Shown: positions 16,228 through 26,700 of the stretch, one piece after another
Position numbering within the stretch: the first letter of the stretch is position 1
Layout of the letters: each line of letters begins with the position of its first letter
From: Pseudomonas petrae
GTDB lineage: Bacteria > Pseudomonadota > Gammaproteobacteria > Pseudomonadales > Pseudomonadaceae
Direction: 5' to 3'
DNA length: 64,000 bases
Assembly: GCF_021728295.1 (NCBI RefSeq)
Contig: NZ_JAKJXE010000004.1
Coordinates: 372,001 to 436,000 of the forward strand
Translations under genes and position numbers: made by a program
Notes under the pieces: model-generated
The model's input: the letters and a program-made list of their open reading frames with translations, nothing else
Database searches by the model: none
Told to the model about the DNA's origin: nothing

Positions 16228-17316
16228 TCATGCGCCCTGCCCTGTTGCCGCGTTATCGGCACGCGCTGCCAATGCATCAGCGATGCGCCGTGCACCTCGG
16301 CCATCCACCAACACCCTGGATTGATCGGCATAAGACTGGCGTAACACCGCGTCATGGCAAACCCGCTCGATAGCCTCGCGCAAACGTCCCGGTTCAAGCT
16401 GCACATGCGCCCCGAGATACAGATGCACACCGGCCTCGGCCAGCAACTGCGCATTGAGCTGCTGATTGTTCGCCACCGTAATACAGATCGTCGGCAAGCC
16501 CAGCGCTGCGCGCTCCCAGGTGGTGCCGCCGCCGGCGCCGATAAACAGATCGGCCGCCTGCATGAGCGCGAAGAAATCTCCGGTCAGCGCGTGCAAACGC
16601 CACTCAGGTCTAGAAGCGACGAGGTCATTCATCGCCTGCCCGTTCGGGTTATGCAAACCGGCGACGAAATCCACCTGCAGATCAGCGAAGCCCTGAAGCG
16701 CCTGCATCGTGGCGTAGACCTGCCCGGCCGCATCGAAGCCGCCAAAATTGACCAGCACCCGCTCCACCCGAGGTTTGATCACGATGGGCTCGCACTGAAA
16801 CTCGTCGCGCAGAAGGGCAAATCTCGGGCCCAGAAACGTCCGACACTCAGGCCCGACCCAAGCGGCATAGGGCTGATCCAGCGCCTGCGCGCTGTAATTC
16901 TGGTCGAGCAACACTTCGACCGAATGGGGCCGGTTGGCCAGATCGTCGATCGCCATCACCCGAACGGCGAGACCGCGCGCAGCCTTTTCCCAGCGCGCAT
17001 CCAGGCCGTAATGGTCGACGATCAGCCAGTCAAAGGGCGGCTCATCCTCAATCTGTTCGGCCAAGGCAGACAGGTCCGCCTGCCACGGCAACGCGGCTTC
17101 GATGTCCTGGTCTTCTTCAGCGTCATAGCGTGCGGGCAGCGCATAGGTGACATAGCCCTGATCCGCCAGCCGCTGCAGCAAATGCCCCGGCAATTCGCGG
17201 CAGGCAAAGCGCACATCCGCGCCATCTGCACGCAGCGTGTTGGCCAGCGTCAGGCATCGGGCAATGTGGCCGCTGCCAATGGTGACCGAGGCGTCGGCGC
17301 GGATCAGCACGCGCAT
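16228..17316 (-). CDS. pseG: PseG, UDP-sugar hydrolase of pseudaminic acid pathway
   Basis: 362 residues from the ATG at 17316, which shares its A with the pseF stop (TGATG); the longer frame to 17463 lies inside pseF. Opens MRVLIRADASVTIGSGHIARCLTLA, the PseG N-terminus, with GHIARC carrying the catalytic-type His. C-terminal GT28-like half has IGAGGGTTWERAALGLPTI. It removes UDP from the diacetamido-trideoxy-altrose intermediate. The protein has no attached GNAT domain, so it does not supply the missing PseH activity. Confidence 0.9.
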   Translation of the reverse strand: MRVLIRADASVTIGSGHIARCLTLANTLRADGADVRFACRELPGHLLQRLADQGYVTYALPARYDAEEDQDIEAALPWQADLSALAEQIEDEPPFDWLIVDHYGLDARWEKAARGLAVRVMAIDDLANRPHSVEVLLDQNYSAQALDQPYAAWVGPECRTFLGPRFALLRDEFQCEPIVIKPRVERVLVNFGGFDAAGQVYATMQALQGFADLQVDFVAGLHNPNGQAMNDLVASRPEWRLHALTGDFFALMQAADLFIGAGGGTTWERAALGLPTICITVANNQQLNAQLLAEAGVHLYLGAHVQLEPGRLREAIERVCHDAVLRQSYADQSRVLVDGRGARRIADALAARADNAATGQGA

Positions 17317-18023
17317 CACTCCAGTTCCCCACCGGCCTTGAGCGCGGCGTACAAGTATTCCGCGCGCAGCCAGTCTTCCGGGCTGTCGATGTCCTGCACC
17401 AGATGCCGGGGCAGGATCACCGGCAGGCTCAGTTCGGAAAACACTGTGTCGCCGCGCCTCCACGCATCGCTGCGGCCCCAGTAGAACTGGCCGGCGTCCT
17501 GATACGCGACGGGCAGATCCTGGGAACGCACGCTGCGAAATTCCGGGTGCATCGCGCTCAGGCTACCGTCGCTGTCGATCAACAGCGCACGTTGTACCGG
17601 GAAGCCGAAGCTGCACACTGAAAACCCATAGGATTTTTCAGGCGCCGCGTCGAGCGCTTCCAGCCCCTGACGCAGATAACGCGCCTGCAAAAGCGGCGCG
17701 GTGGCGTAAATGCAGCAGGCGTAATCAAAAGGCCGATTGAGCGCGTCTAAAGCTCCAAGCGCATGCTGGATCACCGCCGCCGTGCCGGTGAAGGCATCGG
17801 CCAGTTCCGCCGGGCGCATGAACGGCACGTCAGCGCCATAGCTGCGAGCGACGTCGGCGATCTCTTCGTCGTCGGTGCTGACAACGACCTGATCGAACAC
17901 CCCGCTCGCCAACGCAGCACGAATGGAATGGGCGATCATCGGCTCGCCGTTGAACAGTTTGATGTTCTTGCGCGGGATGCGCTGGCTGCCACCCCGCGCG
18001 GGAATGATGGCGACGGCGTTCAT
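17316..18023 (-). CDS. pseF: PseF, pseudaminic acid cytidylyltransferase
   Basis: 235 residues. The CMP-sugar synthetase signature is at the N-terminus, IIPARGGSQRIPRKNIKLFNGEPMI, with VVSTDDEEIADVARSYGADVPFMRP after it. It activates pseudaminic acid to CMP-Pse, the donor used by Maf-type transferases. Stop codon overlaps the pseG start by one base, so the two are coupled. Confidence 0.92.
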   Translation of the reverse strand: MNAVAIIPARGGSQRIPRKNIKLFNGEPMIAHSIRAALASGVFDQVVVSTDDEEIADVARSYGADVPFMRPAELADAFTGTAAVIQHALGALDALNRPFDYACCIYATAPLLQARYLRQGLEALDAAPEKSYGFSVCSFGFPVQRALLIDSDGSLSAMHPEFRSVRSQDLPVAYQDAGQFYWGRSDAWRRGDTVFSELSLPVILPRHLVQDIDSPEDWLRAEYLYAALKAGGELE

Positions 18024-18053
18024 GCTCGTGGGCCTGTCATGGGTTCGTTCGCA

Positions 18054-19232
18054 TCAAGAGACCGCCGGGCTCGTTTTGCAGAGCAGACGGCCAAGCTGAT
18101 CAACGACGTAATCCTGTTGCGCGTCGGTCATCGCCGGGTACAGCGGCAGGCTGATGGCCTGGGCGTAGTAGGCTTCGGACTCGGGAAAATCACCCGGTTT
18201 GAAGCCCAGGTCGCGGTAATAGGGCTGCAGATGAACCGGAATGTAATGCACGTTCACGCCGATGCCCGCCGCGCGCAAACCTTCGAAGACCTGACGATGG
18301 CTCACCGGCAGCACGTCAGTGTGTAAGCGAACGACATACAGGTGCCACGCCGACTCGGCCTCGGCCTGAGCCGTCGGCAACACGAGCGGCAAGTCCGCCA
18401 GCAGCGTCTGATAGCGCGCCACCAACTCTCGCCGCCGGGCCAGAAAACCGTCGAGCTTGTTCAACTGCGAAAGCCCGAGCGCGGCCTGCATGTCGGTCAT
18501 GCGGTAATTGAAGCCCAGTTCAACTTGCTGGTAATACCAGGGACCGTGGCTCGGCTCGTCCATCTGCGCCGGGTCACGGGTCATGCCATGGCTGCGCAGG
18601 CGGCGCAGATGTTCGGCCAGCTCGGGCCGATTGGTCAGCACCATGCCGCCTTCGCCGGTGGTCACGATCTTCACCGGGTGAAAGCTGAACACCGTCATGT
18701 CGGCGAATTCGCCACACCCCACCGGGCGCCCGGCGTAGTGCGCACCGACCGCATGGGAGGCGTCTTCGATCACCACAAAACCGTAACGCCGGGCCAGCTC
18801 GCCGATGGCGCGCATATCGCAGCTCTGGCCAGAAAACGCCACCGCCACCAGCACCTTGGGCAGCGTGCCGGTTGATTCGGCAGCTTCAAGTTTTCGCGCC
18901 AAGGCATCGGTGTCGAGGTTCCAGGTCAGCGGATCGATGTCGACAAAATCCACATCGGCGCCGCAATAGCGCCCGCAGTTGGCCGAGGCCAGAAAGGTAT
19001 TCGGGCTGGTCCACAGCCAATCGTTCTGCCCCAGTCCGGCCGCGAGACAGGCAATGTGCAGCGCCGCCGTGGCGTTGCACACCGCCACCGCGAAACCCGC
19101 TTCACAGCGCTCGGCCAGGGCGGCTTCGAAGCGTTCGAGGGTCGGGCCCTGGGTCAGCCAGTCCGACGTGAGCACCTCGACGACGGCATCGATATCAGCC
19201 TGATCAACGCTCTGCCTGCCGTACGGAATCAT
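18054..19232 (-). CDS. pseC: PseC, UDP-4-keto-sugar aminotransferase
   Basis: 392 residues, DegT/DnrJ/EryC1 fold type I aminotransferase. Starts MIPYGRQSVDQADIDAVVEVL as PseC proteins do. Pyridoxal phosphate Lys188 lies in FSFHPVKIVTTGEGG and the cofactor-binding Asp in VVIEDASHAVG. It makes UDP-4-amino-4,6-dideoxy-N-acetyl-L-altrosamine. The start overlaps the pseB stop by 4 bases. Confidence 0.93.
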   Translation of the reverse strand: MIPYGRQSVDQADIDAVVEVLTSDWLTQGPTLERFEAALAERCEAGFAVAVCNATAALHIACLAAGLGQNDWLWTSPNTFLASANCGRYCGADVDFVDIDPLTWNLDTDALARKLEAAESTGTLPKVLVAVAFSGQSCDMRAIGELARRYGFVVIEDASHAVGAHYAGRPVGCGEFADMTVFSFHPVKIVTTGEGGMVLTNRPELAEHLRRLRSHGMTRDPAQMDEPSHGPWYYQQVELGFNYRMTDMQAALGLSQLNKLDGFLARRRELVARYQTLLADLPLVLPTAQAEAESAWHLYVVRLHTDVLPVSHRQVFEGLRAAGIGVNVHYIPVHLQPYYRDLGFKPGDFPESEAYYAQAISLPLYPAMTDAQQDYVVDQLGRLLCKTSPAVS

Positions 19233-20230
19233 GGCTGGACGTCAGCGTGCAGTTCGCCGATCTGGCGGATCGACAGAAAGTCCGGGTTGGTGTCGGAGCG
19301 GTATTCGAACTCATCGTGAACCGCCCTGCCCTGTGCGCCGGTGGCGTCGACGGCAAAATCGGTGTCGACGTTGTTGAAGCGGATCGACGGCACGATGGTG
19401 TAGTGGTCGTCGAATTCCAGGGTCATGCGCGCGTCGTCCTGGGGCACCATCAGTTCGTGCAGTTTCTCGCCGGGACGAATGCCGACGATCTTGTGCGGCA
19501 GGTCGGGGGCCATGGCCTGGGCCAGATCGACGATGCGCACCGACGGAATCTTCGGCACGAACACTTCGCCGCCGTGCATGCGCTCGAAGCTCTGCATGAC
19601 GAAATCCACGCCGTGGTCGAGGGTGATCCAGAACCGCGTCATGCGCGGATCGGTGATCGGCAATTCGGCAGCGCCGCCGGCCAGCAGCTTGTTGAAGAAC
19701 GGCACGATAGAGCCGCGTGAGCCGGCGACGTTGCCGTAGCGCACCACGGAAAACCGCGTCTGCTCTTCGCCACCGATGTTGTTGGCGGCGACGAACAGTT
19801 TGTCCGACAGCAGCTTGGTGGCGCCGTACAGGTTGATCGGGCTGGCGGCCTTGTCGGTCGACAGCGCAACGACCTTCTTCACCCCGTTGGCGATGGCCGC
19901 GGAGATGATGTTTTCCGCACCATTGACGTTGGTGCGGATGAACTCGGTCGGGTTGTATTCCGCCGCCGGCACATGCTTGAGCGCCGCCGCGTGGACCACG
20001 TAATCGATGCCGCGCATGCCCTGCTGCAAGCGATCGGCATCGCGCACGTCACCGAGGAAATAGCGCATGCACGGGGCGTTGAATTCCTGCTGCATTTCGT
20101 ATTGCTTGAGTTCATCGCGGGAGAACACCACCACGCGCCGGGGCTGATAACGCGCCAGCAGCGAGCGGATGAACATGCGACCGAACGAGCCGGTCGCGCC
20201 TGAGATGAACACTGATTTGCCGTTGAACAT
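19229..20230 (-). CDS. pseB: PseB, UDP-GlcNAc 4,6-dehydratase (inverting)
   Basis: 333 residues, extended SDR family. Nucleotide motif GATGSFGRMF at about 11-20, and the TDK (STDKA) form of the active site near 135 with YGATK for the Tyr/Lys pair. First step of pseudaminic acid synthesis, with inversion at C5. It follows the large glycosyltransferase by 25 bases and overlaps pseC by 4, so glycosyltransferase-pseB-pseC-pseF-pseG-pseI read as one operon. Confidence 0.94.
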   Translation of the reverse strand: MFNGKSVFISGATGSFGRMFIRSLLARYQPRRVVVFSRDELKQYEMQQEFNAPCMRYFLGDVRDADRLQQGMRGIDYVVHAAALKHVPAAEYNPTEFIRTNVNGAENIISAAIANGVKKVVALSTDKAASPINLYGATKLLSDKLFVAANNIGGEEQTRFSVVRYGNVAGSRGSIVPFFNKLLAGGAAELPITDPRMTRFWITLDHGVDFVMQSFERMHGGEVFVPKIPSVRIVDLAQAMAPDLPHKIVGIRPGEKLHELMVPQDDARMTLEFDDHYTIVPSIRFNNVDTDFAVDATGAQGRAVHDEFEYRSDTNPDFLSIRQIGELHADVQP

Positions 20231-20255
20231 GACGAAGTCCTTTGACCCAGAGGCC

Positions 20256-23180
20256 TTAAGCGAGCAGCTCGGCCCAACTGGAACCGTCGGCCTGAGCGAG
20301 GGTGAAGCCCTTGCCGGTCAGTTGCAGATTTTTGTTGTACGCCAGGTCGTGGGCAAACGCTCCGGACCACTTGTCCTGCAGCGCGGCCAGCGTCTGTGGC
20401 GCGTCGGGCAATGCACCCGAATGCACGAACTGCACGTGAGGCGTCCACACCGTCAGGTACCCGGCCTGGGCCACTTTCAGGCACAGGTCCACGTCGGCAA
20501 AGGCGTCGGCAAAATGACCTTGATCCAGACCGCCGACGTCGTCGAACAGCGCCGAGCGGACCATCAGGCAGGCGTTGGACACCGCCGAATAATTCTGGTC
20601 CAGCAGCAAACGGCTCATGTAACCGGCGGCGTCTTTTGCTTCGCCGACGAACGCTGAACCCACGCCGCCGTTCATGCCGAGAATCAAACCCGCCTGGCTG
20701 ACCGTGCCGTTGCGTTCGATCAACTTGGCGCCGACCACGCCGACTTCCGGGCGCATCGCCTGATTGAGCAAGGCGTCGATCCAGTTCGGGCTGATGACTT
20801 CACCATGGGCCGAGAGCAGCGCCAGGTATTCGCCGGTGGCCTGCTCGCGCAGCGCGTTGATCAGCGCGGACTGACGCAACGGTTGATCCATGGAAATGAC
20901 GCGCACGCGACCTTTCTGCTGGCGGCCCAGCCATTCGCTGAGCTCCGCCGACACGCTGTGATCGTCCGCGATCAGCACTTCGTAATTCGCGTAGCGCGTG
21001 CGAAGCAGGACACTCGCCAGGCAACGCTGCAGCACCGGCAGGTCGTCAACGCCATGCACGAGGATCGACACCAGCGGGCGCTGGATGTGACGGTAGTCGA
21101 TGCGCCAGGCGCCGGGTGCCGCCGGACTGATCTGGGCCTTAAAGCCCCGATTGTTGAGGTGCCGGGTCAGGGCCAGACGTTGCTGGGGGTTTTCTTCGAG
21201 CGGTTGCGCGTCGGTGACCAGCAGCGGCTCGTCCAGATGGGCCAGCCAGCCCATGCCGCCCTGCTCGATGATGCGCAGCAGCAGTTCGAATTCAGCGGCC
21301 TGGGCGAAGTCGGCGGAGTAACCGCCGGCCTCGACCAGCACGTCGCGGCGGACCAGCCAGTGACGGGACATCAGCGTCGGGTTGCTCAGCAGCAGGTCGA
21401 GGTTGAAGCCCGGGCGCATGATGTGAGTCAGCGCACCACTGGCCTCACGTTGAACTTCATCGGCGAACACCGCGCGGCAGTCCGGCGCGGCCTGCAGTTC
21501 CAGCGAGGCGCGCAACAGGCCGCCGGCGGTGAACGCATCACCGACTTCAGCCAGCATCAGCCAGTTGCAGGTCGATTGGCGAGCGATCTGATTGACCTTG
21601 TCGACCCAGTTGCTCTTGCTGACCTTGACGAAATGCAGGGTGTTTTGCGCGCTGGTCGCCGCCGGTGGCTCGCCGCTGGTGAACACCACGACCTTGAAAG
21701 TCTTGCAGTGGCCTTCGACCAGGCTGTCCAGGGTGACCTGCAGTTTGGGCATGTCATCGTTGAGGTCCAGCAACAGAATGCCGAACTGCGGCCCGCCGCC
21801 CAGGCTGTCGATGCGGCTGAGGATGGCCTGTGCGTCGACCGGGCTCGGCTGGCGTGCGTCGAGCCACTGCAACAGCTGGCCCGATGGCATGTCGGCCAGG
21901 GTCACGCGATGGTCTTCCCGATGGACCGAGTTAAGGCGCTGCAACCAGCGCGACATTTCCACGGCTTCTTCGGGGTCACCCTGGCGCGCCAGCAGACCGG
22001 CGAGCGGCTCGACGATGTGCGGGTTGAAGATGTTCAGCGCCATCGCTTCCCACATCCGGTTGGCGATGGTTTCGGAGTTGTCGTTGCCGTGGGCGCGCAG
22101 CAGCACTTCGTGTTGAACCCAGGTGCCTTCGAGCTGTTCCATTTGCAGCTTGCCGGCCGGTAGCGCGTGGATCAGAAACTCGATCTCGGTCAGCACATCG
22201 AAGAAGGCCTGGTTGTAAAACGGCATTTCAACGAACTGCCGGGGACCGAACTGGCGGTCCGCAGGTTTGAACACGTCGTTCCAGCGCGACAGCACGATGC
22301 TGGTCAGGCCCAGCGAACGCTGATCTTCGAGACAGGCCTGTAGGGTGGCATAGGCCTTTTTGACCTGCTCGGTGCCGTCGGCTGCATTCAGGTCGCCGTC
22401 GGCCCTGGTCAGGGCTGCCAGAAAACCGGCGAATTCGTGGCGTTCGAGGACTGCTGACGGATCGCTGTCACTCAGCTTTTTCAGCATGTGGGTCGGGCGG
22501 TCGGAGAGCCGGTGGTTCAGCTCGCGGACCACGTAGGGGATCGGCAGGGTCCGTGCCTTGGCGGCCGAGAGCAGGAAATACGCGTGACCGAACTCTTGCA
22601 GTTCGCCGCTGATGCCCTGGGGCAATGCGGTAAACCACTGTTGCAGCAGCGCCGTGCGGGTAACTGCGTAGAACGGCGGAATGTAGTGGTCCATGAAGCT
22701 CAGGACGCGCTCGCCGCTGTTGTCGTCGGCGAAGTCTTCCTGGCCCTTTTTGTCGCGGCGGAAGTATTCGACCTTGTCGCCATGGGCCTGGTACATCAGG
22801 CAATAGCCGTGGCACAGGCCGTAGTCCAAGTTGACGGCGAGGAATTCCACCGACCGGGCCAGCGCGTCATGCATCAGAAAATCTTCGTCGCCCACGAACG
22901 CCATGAACGGCGTGGCCACTTGGGTCACGCCATGGGCAATCCTGCTCTGGACCCCGGTCTCGGCGAACTGCGGCACGTGACGGTAATCCACCTGCGGGAA
23001 CAGCGCGGCGATGTCTGCGGCTGACTGCAGCGAAGCATCCAGCACCAGCACATGGGCCGACAACGAACTGTAGTACTGCAATGTCCGGCGAAGGAGTGCG
23101 GGCCGGTCATGGGTGAGGACCACAAGAGTCAGTTGGGCATCGAGCGGCATGGTGTTTCCCGGAGATGGATGACGGTGCAT
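20256..23180 (-). CDS. Large two-domain glycosyltransferase, leads the pse operon
   Basis: 974 residues from the ATG at 23180, which has an AGGGA ribosome site 7 bases before it; an ATG 10 codons later is also possible. The open frame to 23462 is read from REP repeats and is not coding. Residues about 15-310 are a TIGR00180-type glycosyltransferase (LTLVVLTHDRPALLRRTL, FVGDEDF with DED at 98-100). Residues about 500-960 resemble the module of the other two giant enzymes here: PLVSILVHG..., EVGVVGAKL, AGLILGMNG, DQNYSAVSNACLMVRSALF, DVDLCLKV. In that module the metal-binding Asp pair is replaced (LALLSAHGEV). Likely transfers a flagellin glycan sugar; specificity unknown. Confidence 0.85.
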   Translation of the reverse strand: MHRHPSPGNTMPLDAQLTLVVLTHDRPALLRRTLQYYSSLSAHVLVLDASLQSAADIAALFPQVDYRHVPQFAETGVQSRIAHGVTQVATPFMAFVGDEDFLMHDALARSVEFLAVNLDYGLCHGYCLMYQAHGDKVEYFRRDKKGQEDFADDNSGERVLSFMDHYIPPFYAVTRTALLQQWFTALPQGISGELQEFGHAYFLLSAAKARTLPIPYVVRELNHRLSDRPTHMLKKLSDSDPSAVLERHEFAGFLAALTRADGDLNAADGTEQVKKAYATLQACLEDQRSLGLTSIVLSRWNDVFKPADRQFGPRQFVEMPFYNQAFFDVLTEIEFLIHALPAGKLQMEQLEGTWVQHEVLLRAHGNDNSETIANRMWEAMALNIFNPHIVEPLAGLLARQGDPEEAVEMSRWLQRLNSVHREDHRVTLADMPSGQLLQWLDARQPSPVDAQAILSRIDSLGGGPQFGILLLDLNDDMPKLQVTLDSLVEGHCKTFKVVVFTSGEPPAATSAQNTLHFVKVSKSNWVDKVNQIARQSTCNWLMLAEVGDAFTAGGLLRASLELQAAPDCRAVFADEVQREASGALTHIMRPGFNLDLLLSNPTLMSRHWLVRRDVLVEAGGYSADFAQAAEFELLLRIIEQGGMGWLAHLDEPLLVTDAQPLEENPQQRLALTRHLNNRGFKAQISPAAPGAWRIDYRHIQRPLVSILVHGVDDLPVLQRCLASVLLRTRYANYEVLIADDHSVSAELSEWLGRQQKGRVRVISMDQPLRQSALINALREQATGEYLALLSAHGEVISPNWIDALLNQAMRPEVGVVGAKLIERNGTVSQAGLILGMNGGVGSAFVGEAKDAAGYMSRLLLDQNYSAVSNACLMVRSALFDDVGGLDQGHFADAFADVDLCLKVAQAGYLTVWTPHVQFVHSGALPDAPQTLAALQDKWSGAFAHDLAYNKNLQLTGKGFTLAQADGSSWAELLA

Positions 23181-23244
23181 TACGTTTTCCCTGTGATGCG
23201 GCCAAGCGTCAAAAAGATGATCAATGGCGATATCGGGGAGACGA

Positions 23245-23260
23245 AGCAGGAAGCACGCCA
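23245..23260 (-). promoter_or_regulatory. Candidate sigma-54 promoter of glycosyltransferase-pse operon
   Basis: Minus strand TGGCGTGCTTCCTGCT: GG-10-GC spacing is exact, -24 half TGGCGTG and -12 half CTGCT each have a mismatch or two. Predicted start near 23234, about 54 bases before the ATG, the same spacing as the other flagellar sigma-54 promoters in this window. Confidence 0.5.
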
Positions 23261-23288
23261 ACTCTCGATTGCCGGACCGCGCACAACG

Positions 23289-23700
23289 GGTAGGACCGGC
23301 TTTAGCCGGAAGCAGCCACCGGAAATTAACGGCGGGCATGAGGTCTGTAGGACCGGCTTCAGCCGGGAAGCAGCCACCAGGAATTAACGGCGGCATGAGG
23401 TCTGCAGGAGCCGGCTTGCTGGCGAATGCGCTGGGCCAGACACCGCAGCAGTGACTGATCAACCCCGTTCGCCAGCAAGCCGGCTCCTACGGGTCGTGCA
23501 TACAATCGTGAGTAGTGAGACGCTGCAAACCCAGTGTAGGAGCGCGCTTGCCCGCGAAGGCGTAAGCACAGACGATCAATATGCGTCGGATGTACTGGCC
23601 TCTTCGCGGGCAAGCGCGCTCCTACACCGATCAGCGGCGCATCATGAATTCTTGCGTCGCACGCACTCGCCCCTTCCCGGCTGAAGCCGGTCCCACATAA
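23289..23700. repeat. Cluster of mixed REP sequences
   Basis: The gap 23181-23773 between the two giant glycosyltransferase genes holds at least seven REP copies of three types: A (GTAGGACCGGCTTCAGCCGG) near 23290, 23347 and 23672; B (CAGGAGCCGGCTTGCTGGCG and inverse) at about 23403-23491; C (GTAGGAGCGCGCTTGCCCGC and inverse) at about 23537-23627. Types B and C form proper REPINs. Apparent frames here are repeat translations. Confidence 0.88.
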
Positions 23701-23773
23701 GCAGCGTGTGCAGTCAGTGAGATTGGGTGGACGCGGATGTAGGACCGCACGCGGTCGTACTCTCACTCCGCGC

Positions 23774-26700
23774 TTAATCCGCCAGCCAGCCGTTGACCCA
23801 GTGCTGAAGGTTGTCGCCGCGCAGTACGTAGTCACGCATGACCACTTCTTTCAGCTCATCGCCCATGCGGTAGCTGGCGTCCGGGTCGGTCAGGTGCATG
23901 CGGATCGCTTCCAGCCATTCGGCGGTGCTGTTGGTCATCACGCGGGTGCACGGCAGGTAACCGTCGTAAGCCCGGGTGTCGGTGCAGATCACCGGGTAAC
24001 CGCACGCCCCGTATTCCAGCAGGCGCAGGTTGCTTTTGCAGTCGTTGAAGATGTGGTGCTCCAGCGGCGCCAGCGCGAGGTCGAGGTTCAGAGCCGCGAG
24101 TTTGGCCGGATAGGCCAGCAAGCCCACTGACGGATGAAACTCGTGCACGTACGGGCGCAGCGACTCGGGGCACATGCCGAAGAACACCCACTCGACCTGA
24201 TCGGCCAGCTCGCGCACGACCTCGGCGATGATCTCCAGATCACCGGCATGGCTGGTCCCGCCACCCCAGCCGACCCGAGGTTTTTTCGAGGTGCGGCGCT
24301 GGCTGCGCAGGCCGGTCCAGAGCTGTGACGCCAGCATGTTCGGGACCACCCGGATGTCGTGGTGCATCCCCGACAGTGCATCGGCCAGCGTCACGGTCGA
24401 CACCACCACCCGATCACACAGGCTGGTGCCCAGACGCACCATGGCTTCCATGTTCGACGGCATGCTGCGCAGATGGCCGTTCTTTTTTGGCACGCTGATC
24501 ACGTAGTCGTCCAGCTCGTAGATGCGCCGGGCGTTGGAGTACGCCTTGAGGCTGGCAACCTGATCGATCGAATTCTGACTGTAACGGCACTGCACGATGA
24601 TCACATCCGGTGACTGACGCTCCAGCTCGATGATCGACGGCAGGTCGTAGCTCATCCGCCCGGCAATTCGGCCGTCGGCCTCCAGCTCCAGAAACGGCTG
24701 GGACACGCGGTAGTGACCCACCGCCGTGCTGTTGACCGGGATCGCCAGCACATTCGGCAAACGCCGCGATGAATAAGGATTCCAGCCTTTTTTAAGGCCC
24801 GGCTCCAGGCTGTAGAACGAACCGGTCAGGCGCAGGTTGGTGTTGTAGGCCGGGTCACGGGCGAGGATCGGCAGCCAGCGTTTGTAGAAAGCGTGCTGAT
24901 CGTCAACCTGGGACTGCTTCTCGCACGTCTGTTCAGCCGGCGTCGAAGCGCCGATCGCCAGCACGGCACGCGGTGCCCAGACCACCAAATGGCCGGACTC
25001 CCGCACGCGCAGGCAGAAATCCACTTCGCTCAGGCTACCGCTGAACTCGTGGCTGTTCAGACCGCCGAGCTGCTCAAACAAAGCGCGGCGCACCAGCAGG
25101 CAGTGGCCGCCCACCGCGCTCAGATCCTGAGCCGCTTGCAACCGCAGCAGATGACCGGGCGCGTGCAGTGGCTCGCCAAAAAATGCAGGGCCGGCCGGGC
25201 CGTGGTAACCCAGAATCAGCCCGGCCTGGAGAATGTAGCCTTCGGGGGTGAACAGCTTGGCGCCGACCACGCCCACTTCTTCCCGCCGACCGTGATTGAC
25301 CAGTTCGCCCAGCCACGCGGAATCGGCGACCACCGCATAGACACTGAGCATCAGCAGGTGCTCGCCGCGGGCATGGCCGGCGGCGAAATTGCGCACGTCG
25401 GCGCCGTTGCCCTGCCCTTCGTAATGCAGCACGCGCAGCGTGTCGCCACCGATCTGCTGCATGTCCGCCAGCCAGGACCGCGCCTCCGCACTTTGACTGG
25501 CGCAGTCGACGATCAGCACTTCGAAGTGATCGTAAGTGGTCTTCGACAGCAGCGACTCAACACAGCGCTGCAACGCCGCCAACTGGTCCTGATGGACGAC
25601 GATGATCGACACGAGCGGACGCGCGTCACTCAGGTAATCAATGTGATTGAGCCATTGCCCTTCCACCTCGTGCAGCTGATGAGCGATGCCCATGCGCTGC
25701 AGATGCGCGCCGAGCACCGGGGCGTTTTGCGCCATGACCTCTGGCAGCGCCAGCCACGACTGAAACGGGAACTGCGACTCGACGAGGATTTCCGAAACGT
25801 GCTGAACCACCACGCCGTGGGTTTCGGTCAGGCGCCAGATCGCGTCGTGGGGCGCGAGTTCGCCGTAAGCGGAGTCGAAACCACCGACCCTGACCAGCGC
25901 GTCCATCTGAAACGCCAGAACCCGGCCGACGTAGGGATAACTGCGCAGCAGGTCGAGGTTGAAGTCAGGCCGAAAGACCGGCTCGGCCGACTCGCCTTCA
26001 TGCAATGCGCCTTCGTCGCCGTACAGGCACAGCACGTCCGGCGAGTGGGCAACGCGTTCGGCGAGGATCAGCAGCGCACAATCGGTCAGCCGATCCCCCG
26101 CCCGCAGCAGGTAACACCAGTCGCCGCGCTCGAGCTGGGGCAGCAGGTCATTGAGTTGCGCCAGCCAGTCGGACTGCAGCGGCAAGGTGAACACACGGCC
26201 ATCAAGCACTGGCGCTTCACAGGCGCTGGACAGCACCAGGGTCAATTCGGTGGCGTACAACTGCGCGTCAAGGCTGGCCAGGGTCAAGGCCACGCCGGCA
26301 GCGCTGGCATGTTCGTCGAGCACCACCGCGATCATCTTCGGCTGCGACGGCCACGTGGCGACGTTATCCGCCACGCGCAGGCGGTCGGCGCCAAACAGGG
26401 TGCGGAAGCTCAACCACTGCTGGTACAGCTCCGCAAAACTCTCGCTGTCGGTGCCGACCCGCCACGGCAAGGAGGCTTGACGATCACCGAGCATGCGGCT
26501 GAGCGGCAGCTCTTGCCAGACGCGGGTTTGCTCCAGCGCCTGAGTCAGCGGCACGAAGCGCACCCAGCCGTATTCGGGAGCGTCTTCGCCGGTCCGCGCC
26601 TTCAGCATCTTGCCCAGCCACTGACGCTCGTCCGGGATGAGGTCCCTGACCCACTGCTTGCGGCTCAAGCGGTCCGGGTGCAAACGTTCGGCGCTGAGCA

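Noticed and set aside
23181..23462. N-terminal extension of the glycosyltransferase to 1068 residues
   Set aside because: The extra 94 residues are translated from REP repeats (repeated FPAEAGPT-like text) and precede a proper ribosome site at the internal ATG.
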